Assembly: GCA_951802195.1 (NCBI GenBank)
Contig: OX637620.1
Span: 620,001-684,000, forward strand
Reading direction: 5' to 3'
Length of the DNA stretch: 64,000 nucleotides
Source: Tausonia pullulans
Taxonomy: Eukaryota; Basidiomycota; Tremellomycetes; Cystofilobasidiales; Mrakiaceae
Every line of letters begins with the position of its first letter. The stretch's first letter is position 1. The notes beneath the pieces were generated by a model. The model saw nothing but the letters and a program-made list of their open reading frames with translations, was not told the origin of the DNA and ran no database searches. Positions 55,001 to 64,000 of this stretch are shown here, piece by piece. A program made the translations under genes and the position numbers.

Positions 55001-56340
55001 TTTCGGGGAGGAAGTGGGGATCAGAGGGAGGGGCCCGTATTGACCGGAGTCGAGGGGGAAGCAGAGTAGAAGCCGTTGGGCCGAGCCTCCTCCCCAGCGG
55101 TGAGGAGCTCATCGTAGGGGAGCGAGTTGGCAATGACGCAGTGTCCGAAGCCATTGATGACTGCGTCCGGGCTGGGGGCGGGGTGACGGGAGCCGAACGA
55201 GGCGGAGGTGGAGGCGGCAACGCCGCCGCGTGTGCGCGAGAGAGAGGAGAGGGACGAGGTGGAGGGTTGTCGAGGAAAATATCGCCCGCCCGTGTTGACG
55301 AGCTACTTTTCCATTCGGGCATCGGGTGGAGCGCTGCAATGGAAGGCAAACAGGGACGCAGCAGCAAGAAACCGCGACAGGGCAGGGCGGCTAGTCAATC
55401 ACCCCGTCTAACAGCCGGGACTGGTGGTCTGTAGGCGGTAGAGACTCACAAGTATTGCTATGCAGAGCAGGCTCAGCTATGGGCAAGGCTGTCGTCGTCG
55501 AGATCGACATGGCTTGTGTCCGCAGGGCGGATGTCTCGAGACGATGCAGCCCTGCGCCAGAGGCGTTGAGGAGGCTCGATCCGACAAGAGCTTCCCGACC
55601 GGTCGAGATCTGGCCCGAGATGCCGCTTCCCATCCTACCGAGCGCCGTGAAGAGGTCCATCCGCGAAAGCGTGGCCACCAACGGTAGGACTGCATACGAC
55701 GCCATAGATTCAATTGCAGGCGAGCCTGTCGGCGCGGCGACGACGCCAGCGACCTGGACGGCGGCGCTTCGCGGAGCCGGTAGCTTGCGAGGCCTGTAAT
55801 AGGCTGGCGAGCGCGTGTGGATGTCGAGGACACGCGGGTCAGGGCCGAGACAGAGCCAGTTCTTGGTGAGTTCGGCGTTGTTGGGAATGGAGGGTAGCCG
55901 GGGAAAGGCCTCGGCGAAGGCGAGCGAAGTGTGCGGCGTGAAGAAGTCGGGCGGCAGCGAGACTTCGGATGTCCCCTGGAGATCGGGAGAGCAGATGTCA
56001 GCGAGAGGGGCGCTTGGCGAAAACGAGAACCAGAGGGCATGCGATCCTAAGGGCGGTCGAGAACATGACGGAAGATGGACGACTGAGAGACGCGCGCCTT
56101 CCCTGTGACTCTTACCCTCACCCAAGATCGCGCCGGCGAAAGACCCAAGCTGGGACTCACCGACGATGAGACAGTCGAGGCCGTCGCAAGCTTCCGCTGA
56201 CCAGGCTGAGCCTGACAGCAGTTAGCCGGCTCGGACAACGGATGGTCACCTCCTCCAAACCGGCCGTAAAACCTCGCAAAGGCAACGCCAGAGACGGCGG
56301 CCCTGCGCTGAATCGGGGACACGGCCGGTCTCCGCAACAT
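52035..56340 (-). CDS. PPR-type mitochondrial protein
   Basis: Pentatricopeptide-type proteins bind organelle RNA and control its stability or translation. The long exon (about 55339-52035) encodes some 1,100 residues. After 150 Pro/Ser-rich residues come helical-pair repeats spaced about 35 residues apart: VYRSVIVAFSGTGRTDEAHD, LLRAYARAANWPQVERIWES, TYYIAIRSAARSGDLEVAHA and AWSSLAESYAGLGRIDRAFQ. The start is at ATG 56340, whose first residues MLRRPAVSPIQRRAAVSGVA and FARFYGRFGG make a strong mitochondrial presequence. Exons follow at about 56191-56120 and 55975-55452; the latter (PDFFTPHTSLAFAEAFPRLP) splices in frame to SLHPMPEWKSS. One N-terminal junction near 56110-55965 is unsettled. Relation to yeast Pet309/Cya5-type factors is possible but not shown. 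Confidence 0.72.
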
Positions 56341-57836
56341 GGACGGAGAGAGGGGTATACACAAGAGGCGAGGAGGCAAGTATTCGATGGGCGGCCGATC
56401 CGAGAGGGCGAAGTCGTGTGATCTAGAACCAGGAGGAGTGGAGGAGAGAAGGCAAGGGACGGCGATCCAAAGGGAAGCCTAACCTGAGCAGCGGCGGAAC
56501 GGCAAGCCGCACCTGCCTCTCCGAGGCAACAGGCTTGCCTGCCTGTTCGTAACGGTCCAACGGCCGTTGCCGCAATACCGCGAATGAGAAAGCAAACAGC
56601 AGGAGAGCTAGCGGCAGGGCCTACGGAAAACAGCTGAGGAAAGGTCGAGATAACAATTCGAGGGATCCTTCCCCGTCGCCCTCTTGTGATGGAGTGGAGG
56701 CGGGCAAATTCGCACCCCGAGCTCGAATGTGAACGAGCAGCTGCAGATTCGTCTAGCCTGTAGGATAGCCGGTAACACATACTGAGCTCCTGAGCAGTGT
56801 GACACTTGCCAGCGAGCCTTCTCTCACTCTCATGCCTGTCCGGGATTGGCGAGTATGCTGGTAACGCGTTTAAGTCGTGGGCAGGGCACTCACGTTTTTT
56901 TCGGCAGAGCTCTTGCTACTACGTGCGATTGATGCGCATCGATCTTTGACATGACGCTTTCATCATCCATCTAGGGTCTGTCAAGTCTGGGCATTTGAGC
57001 GAGGTAGAAGTAACGAGTTCGCTGTGCGAGCTTATTCGGAATTGTATTGATTGTTTGCGTTGCAATGAGCGTGTCCGCCGCAGCGCTGGCGCTTGCCACA
57101 AATTGGACTGACGGTCTCCGGACTATCATCCATTTGGATAGGCTGCTGGGGAAGCTGGGTAAAGACTTAACGCAATGTATCCCGAATCGCTGGCGAATCG
57201 CCCCTGAGCCGGATACTTGCATCGTCGATCTCGGCGGTCTGGCGTAAGGCGCAGGTCTCCGTCTGACCTGATGTCGCGTGACCCTCAGGGTCTCATTGGT
57301 TGAACATTCCCGGAATCTTGCTGCATCTTCAAAATGGATCTGACTATCTGCTAGGTGCGCTCCTGATCTAAGTTCGCCGCCGGGAACGAGTGCGCAACGA
57401 TTCACTGGCGCATCATGGGGAGATTTTCATTTTTACCGACGTGGCGACGCGGGAAACTTTTCCGCACCCTCCTCCCACCATCTGTCGATGACCCGCTTCT
57501 CCCTTATCGATGTCAGGCACGAGCCGGCAAACGGATGAGCGAATAGAGATCGTTCTGGAAAGTTCTTCGGTCCGATCTCGCCGAACTTCCCACCCTACGT
57601 CCGCTGGACACGCACTCTCGCCCGATGCACTTTAGAGAAAGGCAGCGAACACGCGCGGGCGGAAAGGCGAAACGGCAGCGGCGGAGAGAGCACAGCGGCC
57701 GCGGAGGCGGAGGCTCTCGCTCGCCCTTGTGTGCCGGGCGCTCACCTCCTTTTATTCCTTCAACGACCACCTCTTCCCCCCCCCGCGATCCCCCCCTCCA
57801 ACCTCAGTTTCGGTTTCTCTCTTTCTCGTTCCCGTC
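56341..57836. promoter_or_regulatory. 1.5-kb divergent promoter, PPR gene and SSC1
   Basis: Both flanking genes are mitochondrial and point away from each other. Frames inside are short and lack family features. The SSC1 side has a clear heat-shock element (separate entry), a palindrome-like GGAAACTTTTCC near 57452, and C/T-rich leader DNA at 57770-57836. Confidence 0.5.
57553..57568 (+). promoter_or_regulatory. Heat-shock element upstream of SSC1
   Basis: TTCTGGAAAGTTC fits TTCnnGAAnnTTC perfectly, three alternating Hsf1 units, with a further TTC directly behind. It lies 270 bp before the SSC1 start. An Hsf1 site is what one expects ahead of a heat-induced mitochondrial Hsp70. Confidence 0.75.
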
Positions 57837-60800
57837 ATGCTCTCCGCCATCTCCCGCTCTGCCCGGTCCTCGTCCGCAATGAGGTCCGCCTTCGCTGCCG
57901 TTAGTCCTGCTGCTCTCAACTGCTCGATCCCCCGGCTTTTTCTCGTTTCGCCGCTCACACCTGTCTCCCCCGTCCCACCGCCTCACAGCGTCCCGCCCTC
58001 CGATCTATGTCGAACGGCAAGGTCTCGGGACCGGTCATTGGTATCGGTGAGTGCTTGGCTCGACTTGCTTGCAGAACTCCGCTCTCCCGTGTGGTGGTGG
58101 AGGGAGAGCAGAGAAAGAAGTTGACGGAAGCCGCCTGCTGACACCAACGTCACCCCTTCAGATCTTGGAACCACCGTTCGTGCTGTCTTCCTCCACATAT
58201 TGGGCTGGCGCAAGCTTGCTAGTCCAACGGAGCACTATGCTGACCCACAGCTCTGCCTCGCTCCGCTCCTCTTTTCCACTTGGCTTCCCTCCCCGTCTTC
58301 ATTGCGTTTGCCCCTCCGCCGTTGCCGCCTTCGTCGATTTCGCGCCGTTTCCATCTGCCCTCCACCAGAACTCGTGTGTCTCCGTCATGGAGGGCAAGGT
58401 TCCCCGAGTCATTGAGAACGCCGAGGGAGGCCGCACCACCCCCTCCGTTGTTGCCTTCACCCAGGACGGTGAGTTCAGGAGCAGCGTCAGCGGCGAGAAA
58501 GAGACGAGAGAAGGGCCTCGCGGCTGAACTGTGCCCTTTTCACTTTCTCCCCTCAGGTGAGCGCCTCATCGGGCAGCCTGCCAAGCGCCAGGCCGTCGTC
58601 AACCCCGCCAACACCCTCTTCGCCACCAAGCGGTGAGTTTCTGCTCTCGTCCTCTTTCTCTATTTTGCGCGCGCCTGTTCTGACGATATCTCTTGCCTGC
58701 CTTCCCAGTCTCATCGGTCGCAAGTTCAAGGACGCTGAGGTCCAGAACGACATTCACAACGTCCCCTTCAAGATTGTTCCCTCCGCCAACGGTGATGCTT
58801 GGGTCGAGGCCCAGGGCAAGCCCTACTCGCCTGCTCAGATCGGAGGATTCGTTGTTTCCAAGATGAAGGAGACCGCCGCCGCCTACCTCGGCAAGAACGT
58901 CGGCCACGCCGGTGAGTCGCTGTCTTGCTGGGCGCTGATCTGCGAAGTCTCGGGTCCTGACTTATAACTTCTTATCGCTCTTCAGTCATCACCGTCCCTG
59001 CCTACTTCAACGACTCCCAGCGTCAGGCTACTAAGGATGCCGGAGCTATCGCCGGTCTCGAGGTCCTCCGCGTCATCAACGAGCCCACCGCCGCTGCCCT
59101 CGCCTACGGTCTCGACCGCTCCGAGTCGGCCGTCGTCGCCGTCTACGACCTTGGAGGAGGAACCTTCGATGTCTCGATTCTTGAGATGCAGAAGGGCGTC
59201 TTTGAGGTCAAGTCGACCAACGGAAACACCCACCTCGGCGGTGAGGACTTCGACATTGTCCTCGTCAACCACCTCGTTTCCGAGTTCAAGAAGACCAACG
59301 GTATCGACATCTCCAAGGATCGCATGGCCATCCAGCGTATCCGCGAGGCCGCCGAGAAGGCCAAGATTGAGCTCTCTTCGACCGCCCAGACTGGTGCGTC
59401 TTGGTGGAGAAGCTCCTGCCGTCTTGATTTACGTGCTCGACTGACGTTCCCCCCTCCCCCCTCCTCCATCTTTCCAGAGATCAACCTTCCCTACATCACC
59501 GCCGACGCCTCGGGACCTAAGCACATCAACCAGAAGCTCTCGCGCTCTCAGCTCGAGGGTCTTGTCGGAGGTCTTATCACTAAGACCGTCGACCCGTGCA
59601 AGAAGGCTCTTTCCGACGCCGGTGTCAAGGCCTCGGACATCAATGAGGTCATCCTTGTCGGTGGTATGTCCCGCATGCCGAAGGTTATCGAGACCGTCAA
59701 GGGCGTCTTTGGCCGTGACCCGTCCAAGGGTGTCAACCCCGACGAGGCTGTCGCCATCGGTGCCTCCATCCAGGCCGGTGTCCTCTCGGGATCCGTCACC
59801 GACATTCTCCTCCTCGATGTCACCCCTCTCTCGCTCGGTGAGCTTTCTTTTTTCGTACTGTTTCATATGACAGCTCTCGCTGACAACTCTTCTCCGCAGG
59901 TATCGAGACCCTTGGAGGAGTCTTCTCGTCGCTCATCCCCCGCAACACCACCATCCCGACCAAGAAGTCGCAGACTTACTCGACCGCTGCCGACGGCCAG
60001 ACCGCCATCGAGGTCAAGGTCTTCCAGGGAGAGCGTGCCATGGTCCGCGACAACAAGATGCTCGGCAACTTCCAGCTTACCGGCATCCCCCCGGCCCACA
60101 AGGGTATTCCTCAGATCGAGATCACCTTCGACATTGACGCCGTGAGTTTGAGAGTGGTGCAGAGAAGGAGGTTAGAATGAATGGCTTACTGACATGTTGC
60201 ATGCTTTCAGGATGGTATCGTCCACGTCTCCGCTAAGGACAAGGCCACCAACAAGGACCAGTCCATGACCATCTCTTCCTCCTCGGGTCTCTCCGACTCT
60301 GAGATTGAGAAGATGGTCAAGGAGTCCGAGGCCTTCGCTGAGCAGGACAAGGCCCGTCGCGAGCTCATCGAGATGTCCGTTGGATCTGAGTCGACTTGCA
60401 CCGACACTCAGCGCACTCTTGACGAGTTCAAGGACAAGCTCGCTGCCAACGAGGTTGAGGCGTTGCAGACGCACATCAACGAGCTTCGTGAGCTGTGAGT
60501 GGTGCAACTTGTTTGTTTTGTGCCCGTCATATCAGGGGGGTATACTGATCATTTTCGACATTCACCTCCACAACCAGTGCCAAGCGCGGCTCCGAGGGCG
60601 AGGACGGCATCACTGCTGAGGAGATCAAGACCAAGAAGGACGAGCTGCTTAACGCGTCTCTTTCGCTCTTCGGTAAGTACTTTTATTACATCATTTCAAC
60701 GAGAAACACTTGTTGGATGGACCTCTCGGTTCGAACCCGACCGCTGCCGTCGTAGCCGCTTCATGGCCCTAGATCTCCTCTATTCAGACCCTTAAGCTGA

Positions 60801-60918
60801 TGCCCACTACCCAACCCTTTCTTCTGCAGAGCAAATGCACAAGTCTCGTGCCGAGCAGTCTTCCGAGGAGCCCAAGGTCGAGGAGAACCCCGAGAAGGAG
60901 TCGGAGAAGAAGAACTAA
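57837..60918 (+). CDS. SSC1: Mitochondrial Hsp70 chaperone
   Basis: This matrix ATPase pulls precursors through the TIM23 channel and folds them. The presequence ([20 protein letters not shown]) is rich in Ser, Ala and Arg with no acids. Hsp70 signatures follow: [17 protein letters not shown] over two introns, [17 protein letters not shown], and [19 protein letters not shown]. The substrate-binding domain begins near VTPLSLGIETLGG and includes [18 protein letters not shown]; the lid ends EKESEKKN. The mature protein resembles DnaK/Ssc1 more than cytosolic Ssa and lacks the EEVD tail. About 665 residues come from ten or so exons, with the ATP-loop split by intron near 58173-58370. ATG 57837 is the only start giving a presequence. 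Confidence 0.96.
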
Positions 60919-61749
60919 AGGCGATATCATCCACCGTCTCCCTAGACACTCGCTAGATTCTTCTTCTATTTTTCCTTGCACTTGTCTCCCTCTCTTTGCA
61001 TCGTCCCCTCCTTCGCGGCAGCCCGCAGTTGTGTTTCTACCCCCCCCTCCCTTCTAGCCTGTGCTTTCTAGTCACTCTCTCGCTTCAAGCAACCCACCCC
61101 CCTCTCATGCTTTTTACGTCTCCTAAAAATGCGATCTCACTTTCTCGCGCTTCCATGGTGAGCGAGGTGATTCGTTCAAGACCAGCAAGTCTTGTCTGAG
61201 CAATCTACTTAAGTTACATAGACGAACGGACTAACTCAGGAGACGCGATCTTCCTCCGCAACATCAGCCATGAGGCGTGACAGAAAACAATGTGGTTCAA
61301 ATCATTCATCGTGGATAACCAGATTTTAAACACAAGACTCATCGATAAGGAGGGCAGACTCATCGAGCGCTTCTTTCTCCCCGACGACCAGACCAACCCT
61401 GAGCCTATCGACGCTCATTTCGCTGAACTCTTTGAGAACGAATTCCCTCTTTTCGTGCTCCTTGGCTCCGTCTTTCCTATTCTTTCTTTGGTGCGACTGT
61501 CATGCTGAATCTTACGAGTTCTGATTTGTATCGATGCGGATTTCGATAGTCTTCTTCTGGGCGTGAAAGTCGATGAGATGGTATCTCAAGCCAAAAAAAA
61601 AATAAGGACAGCGTGGATGGTGATCGGAAGAGAATTTAAGCAAGGCGGACGAGGGCAAGAGCAGAAGAAAAGAAAATAGACGACAGCCACGAGGGATAGG
61701 CGACAGGAATCAAAGAGAGAAACGAGAGGAAGAAGTGGTCCACCATTTC
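60919..61749. other. Convergent intergenic region, SSC1 and SCAP-like gene
   Basis: Apart from one small open frame (61290-61508) I see only 3' flanking DNA: C/T-rich at 60950-61110 and a run of ten A at 61591-61600. Confidence 0.4.
61290..61508 (+). CDS. Possible small orphan protein (72 residues)
   Basis: An open frame of 72 codons (MWFKSFIVDNQILNTRLIDK and onward, then EGRLIERFFLPDDQTNPEPI) has a mixed acidic/hydrophobic composition that looks more coding-like than most chance frames here. It ends in a hydrophobic stretch (PLFVLLGSVFPILSLVRL) that might be a membrane span or simply read-through into a non-coding part. There is no recognised family and no nearby intron. It may be chance. 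Confidence 0.2.
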   Translation: MWFKSFIVDNQILNTRLIDKEGRLIERFFLPDDQTNPEPIDAHFAELFENEFPLFVLLGSVFPILSLVRLSC

Positions 61750-64000
61750 TCAGCGCCGCCCGCCGCCGCTTGTGCTGACCTTCCGCCTCAGCGGGCTCGC
61801 GAATGGTGGAGGCGGCAGCATCGGCACGACGAGGTCCTCTTTTGGATCGAAGGCAGGTGGAGGGAACCGGATGAGGGCAAGGGCGTTCCCTGTTCCGAGA
61901 AGGAGACGCGCTGGTCCAGCTTGAGCGAGCGGACCAAGGTGCGAATGCGAGACGGGCGCTGTTATCATAGATGAGGACTTGGTCGTCTTGACAGCCATGG
62001 AGCGGGACGAGCGTGTGGTTGAGGCAGCGGAGGCGGAAAACCGCTTTGTCCGATCTCGACGACGCCGGCGGAGGGAGGAGCCCTCGGTCGAAGAGTCGGA
62101 TCCCGATGGTGACGGGGGAGGAGGGGGAACGTCGACGGGGAGGGAGGAAAGCGAGTTGATGCCGACGTTGAGCGTCGACAAACCGATCGTGGGAGAGTGA
62201 AGATCGAGGTGAAACACTTGCCATTGGGCGGGCCGGTGGGGAGAGGACGTTGAGGACGATGTAGCCGTCGCGGATGAGGCGGAGTCCTCCTCGGAGAGTG
62301 CAGAGAGCCCGGAGAGAACTTTGGAGAGACCGACGACGCGGTGGCCGTCGAGAAGCTCCCAGCCGCCGCGCACAATCGATATGGATCCCAGCAGAGAGGC
62401 CTGCAGGGCTGGAGGCGTAGGAGACAAGGGCCTGATGCTACCGAAGCCGTTTCCTCCGCCGTTGTAAGGGTCGAGGAGGAGGCCGTCATCGGTGAGAGTC
62501 TCCTGAGCGTCAAAGATCTCGTCTGCGCACGTATCTTCAGATTCTGATCGTCTCTCTCGCGTGCTGATTCGCCTCGAGTGGACACCGTGGCCCGCGATGG
62601 GATAGTCTGACAGACTTGACGAGCTCGGGACTGAGACCAGAGGCCGGTTCGGCGAGGGCGGGATAGTAAATGAAAGGCTAGACTTGCGGCTACCGTTGCC
62701 GATGGGCGGAACGTCGAGACTCGACCTGTCCGAGAAGGTGCCGCTCCTACGGACGGGGGAGCATGTGCACGATTTGACGGCCGGGTCAGGCGTCGACACC
62801 CGGTAAAATGATAGCCGCTGCGCCGTCGAGACGAGGACAACAAAGCCGGACGTCTTTTCAAAGCACAGGCCGCACCGCTGGATGGCCGGGTCAACGACGC
62901 GGATTCGAGCGGTGCGACCCTTGAGGTCCGAGATAGTGACGAGCCGGCGACCCGTGGCGTACTCCCATAGCGAAATGGTCCCCAAGTCCGTCGTCGTTGC
63001 AAGGAGCTCGGTCGGCGTCGAATCGATCCTTACAAGAGACGACGTGACTTTGGAAAGGCGCTCGCTGGACGGCAGCGTGACCAAGGCAACCTGCTTCCAC
63101 TGGCCATGGTTCTCGTCCCGCCGAAGGACTCTCGCCTGGCCATTGGCGGTCGTGAAGGCGACCTCAACGACGTCCCTCCGACCGGCCTTCCAAAGGCATG
63201 TTCCACGGAGCGACTGGCCGTCGGCGACCTTTATGAAGCTCGAGCTCTTCAAGCCGCAGTCATATTCGAAGATCGAGCCATCCTCACGAGCGGCAATAAG
63301 GATGGTCGTGGCCACCCGCATGGCGCTGAAAAAGACGTCAGTCGACGCCGGAATGTCGACAAATCCGAGGTCGGTGATACCCTCGGCGTTGGGCGGGTTC
63401 GGGCTTGTGGAAGCGAATACCATAGGGTCACGCTGGGTCGAGAGGGCAGGAACCCACCAGACGAGGACCGTGCCGCAGGAGAACGCGAGGGCACAGTATA
63501 GGCCCATCGCATCGACGGCGGCGTGGACGACTCGGCTCATCGCGTGCACGAAGGGAGTGTACAGCAGTCGCTCGCCCACGTCCGGCGCCTCGGTTCCCCA
63601 GACGACAGCAATCCCGTCGAAGCCTACGGTCAGACACGTCGAGCCGTCCGCGGAGGTAGCGACGACGCTAACGTCGGCTTGGTGGAGTCCGTGGAGCTTA
63701 CGGATCTTAGGCAACTCGGCGAAAGCAGCGTCCTGTCCAGAGACAGTCTCGTCATCCTCCCACTCTTCGCCGAGCTCGAGCCGGCCGCGCTGGGCGTCCA
63801 GAAGCTCCGCATCCTTCAGAAGGAAACGGAGGAGAAGCCAGAGGAGGAAGGTCGTGATCGAGCTGGGAAGGACGACGCCGAGAAAAATTGCGCGGACGCT
63901 TCGTCCAAGCCACTTGTTGGTCCGGAAGGGGAAGGGGCGAGAGAACGCGAACGGTCGATAGGAGAAGGGAAGTCCGCGAGGTGAGGCATAGACCAGCACG
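61750..64000 (-). CDS. SCP1: SCAP-like WD40 protein, 5' part outside window
   Basis: The visible 750 residues form the C-terminal part of a larger protein whose start lies beyond 64000. A membrane span (AIFLGVVLPSSITTFLLWLL with LRFLL) is followed by LKDAELLDAQRGRLELGEEW and then WD40-like blades: VSVVATSADGSTCLTVGFDG with IAVVW, AREDGSIFEYDCGLKSSSFI and TTTDLGTISLWEYATGRRLV. This membrane-then-WD40 order, with LLKDAE after the last span, fits the SREBP cleavage-activating protein (Scap/Scp1), which escorts the sterol-regulated transcription factor from ER to Golgi. The sterol-sensing spans would be upstream. Long Ser/Pro-rich inserts lie at about 62560-62770 and 61975-62160. No intron is needed in this part. 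The Scap assignment is likely but not proven. Confidence 0.55.
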   Translation of the reverse strand, partial: VLVYASPRGLPFSYRPFAFSRPFPFRTNKWLGRSVRAIFLGVVLPSSITTFLLWLLLRFLLKDAELLDAQRGRLELGEEWEDDETVSGQDAAFAELPKIRKLHGLHQADVSVVATSADGSTCLTVGFDGIAVVWGTEAPDVGERLLYTPFVHAMSRVVHAAVDAMGLYCALAFSCGTVLVWWVPALSTQRDPMVFASTSPNPPNAEGITDLGFVDIPASTDVFFSAMRVATTILIAAREDGSIFEYDCGLKSSSFIKVADGQSLRGTCLWKAGRRDVVEVAFTTANGQARVLRRDENHGQWKQVALVTLPSSERLSKVTSSLVRIDSTPTELLATTTDLGTISLWEYATGRRLVTISDLKGRTARIRVVDPAIQRCGLCFEKTSGFVVLVSTAQRLSFYRVSTPDPAVKSCTCSPVRRSGTFSDRSSLDVPPIGNGSRKSSLSFTIPPSPNRPLVSVPSSSSLSDYPIAGHGVHSRRISTRERRSESEDTCADEIFDAQETLTDDGLLLDPYNGGGNGFGSIRPLSPTPPALQASLLGSISIVRGGWELLDGHRVVGLSKVLSGLSALSEEDSASSATATSSSTSSPHRPAQWQVFHLDLHSPTIGLSTLNVGINSLSSLPVDVPPPPPSPSGSDSSTEGSSLRRRRRDRTKRFSASAASTTRSSRSMAVKTTKSSSMITAPVSHSHLGPLAQAGPARLLLGTGNALALIRFPPPAFDPKEDLVVPMLPPPPFASPLRRKVSTSGGGRR

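Noticed and set aside
60721-60745. GGTTCGAACCC, a match to the tRNA B box
   Set aside because: It lies in the last intron of SSC1, its T stem has a mismatch at the base, and no A box or cloverleaf precedes it at the right distance.

Overview
The window is nuclear DNA of a GC-rich basidiomycete yeast, most likely a red yeast of the Pucciniomycotina (Rhodotorula/Rhodosporidium/Sporobolomyces type). The reasons are densely packed genes cut by many short introns (mostly 50-120 nt, GTRNGT donors, CTGAC/CTAAC branch sites close to C/TAG acceptors), long Ser/Pro/Ala-rich disordered stretches, and a eukaryotic housekeeping gene set. The exact genus is inference. I see no rRNA or tRNA gene, CRISPR array, prokaryotic operon, transposon or virus-derived element.

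Layout. 1-970 (-): FAD-dependent monooxygenase-like gene, cut by the window edge and showing a frame discontinuity. 1321-2713 (+): TRP4, anthranilate phosphoribosyltransferase. 3093-3919 (+): small zinc-ribbon protein. 4484-8865 (+): F-box/WD40 protein. 8937-10248 (-): ARPC4, an Arp2/3 complex subunit, reconstructed to 169 residues from ten exons. 11667-13419 (+): nucleolar FKBP prolyl isomerase. 13590-18346 (-): REV1 translesion polymerase. 18529-19820 (+): PLP homeostasis protein (YggS/PLPBP family). 20510-21476 (+): unknown small protein. 21477-23431: gene-poor. 23432-28510 (+): USP7/Ubp15 deubiquitinase. 29462-34094 (+): Boi-type SH3-SAM-PH polarity scaffold with a calponin-homology-like C-terminus. 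34302-37295 (-): unknown helical plus disordered protein. 37373-38152 (-): unknown. 38357-41343 (+): KEX1 carboxypeptidase. 41857-43481 (+): disordered protein with a KEN box. 43789-46358 (+): PARP-type zinc finger plus SAP-like protein. 46742-50983 (-): large coiled-coil protein. 52035-56340 (-): PPR-type mitochondrial protein. 57837-60918 (+): mitochondrial Hsp70 (SSC1). 61750-64000 (-): SCAP-like WD40 protein, cut by the window edge.

The genes are not a pathway cluster. Themes that recur are actin and polarity (ARPC4, Boi-like), ubiquitin (F-box protein, Ubp15, REV1 with a ubiquitin-binding motif), genome maintenance (REV1, PARP-finger protein), mitochondria (Hsp70, PPR protein, a possible mitochondrial form of the PLP protein) and secretory or sterol functions (KEX1, SCAP-like). 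Three divergent promoters stand out: 971-1320, 18347-18528 (with an ACGCGT box) and 56341-57836 (with a textbook heat-shock element ahead of SSC1).

I did not find a convincing new biological system. The best leads are the Boi-like domain combination, start codons isolated by introns (including a 7-nt microexon in ARPC4), the two-start PLP protein, several families I could not name, and a gene-poor stretch with paired hairpins.
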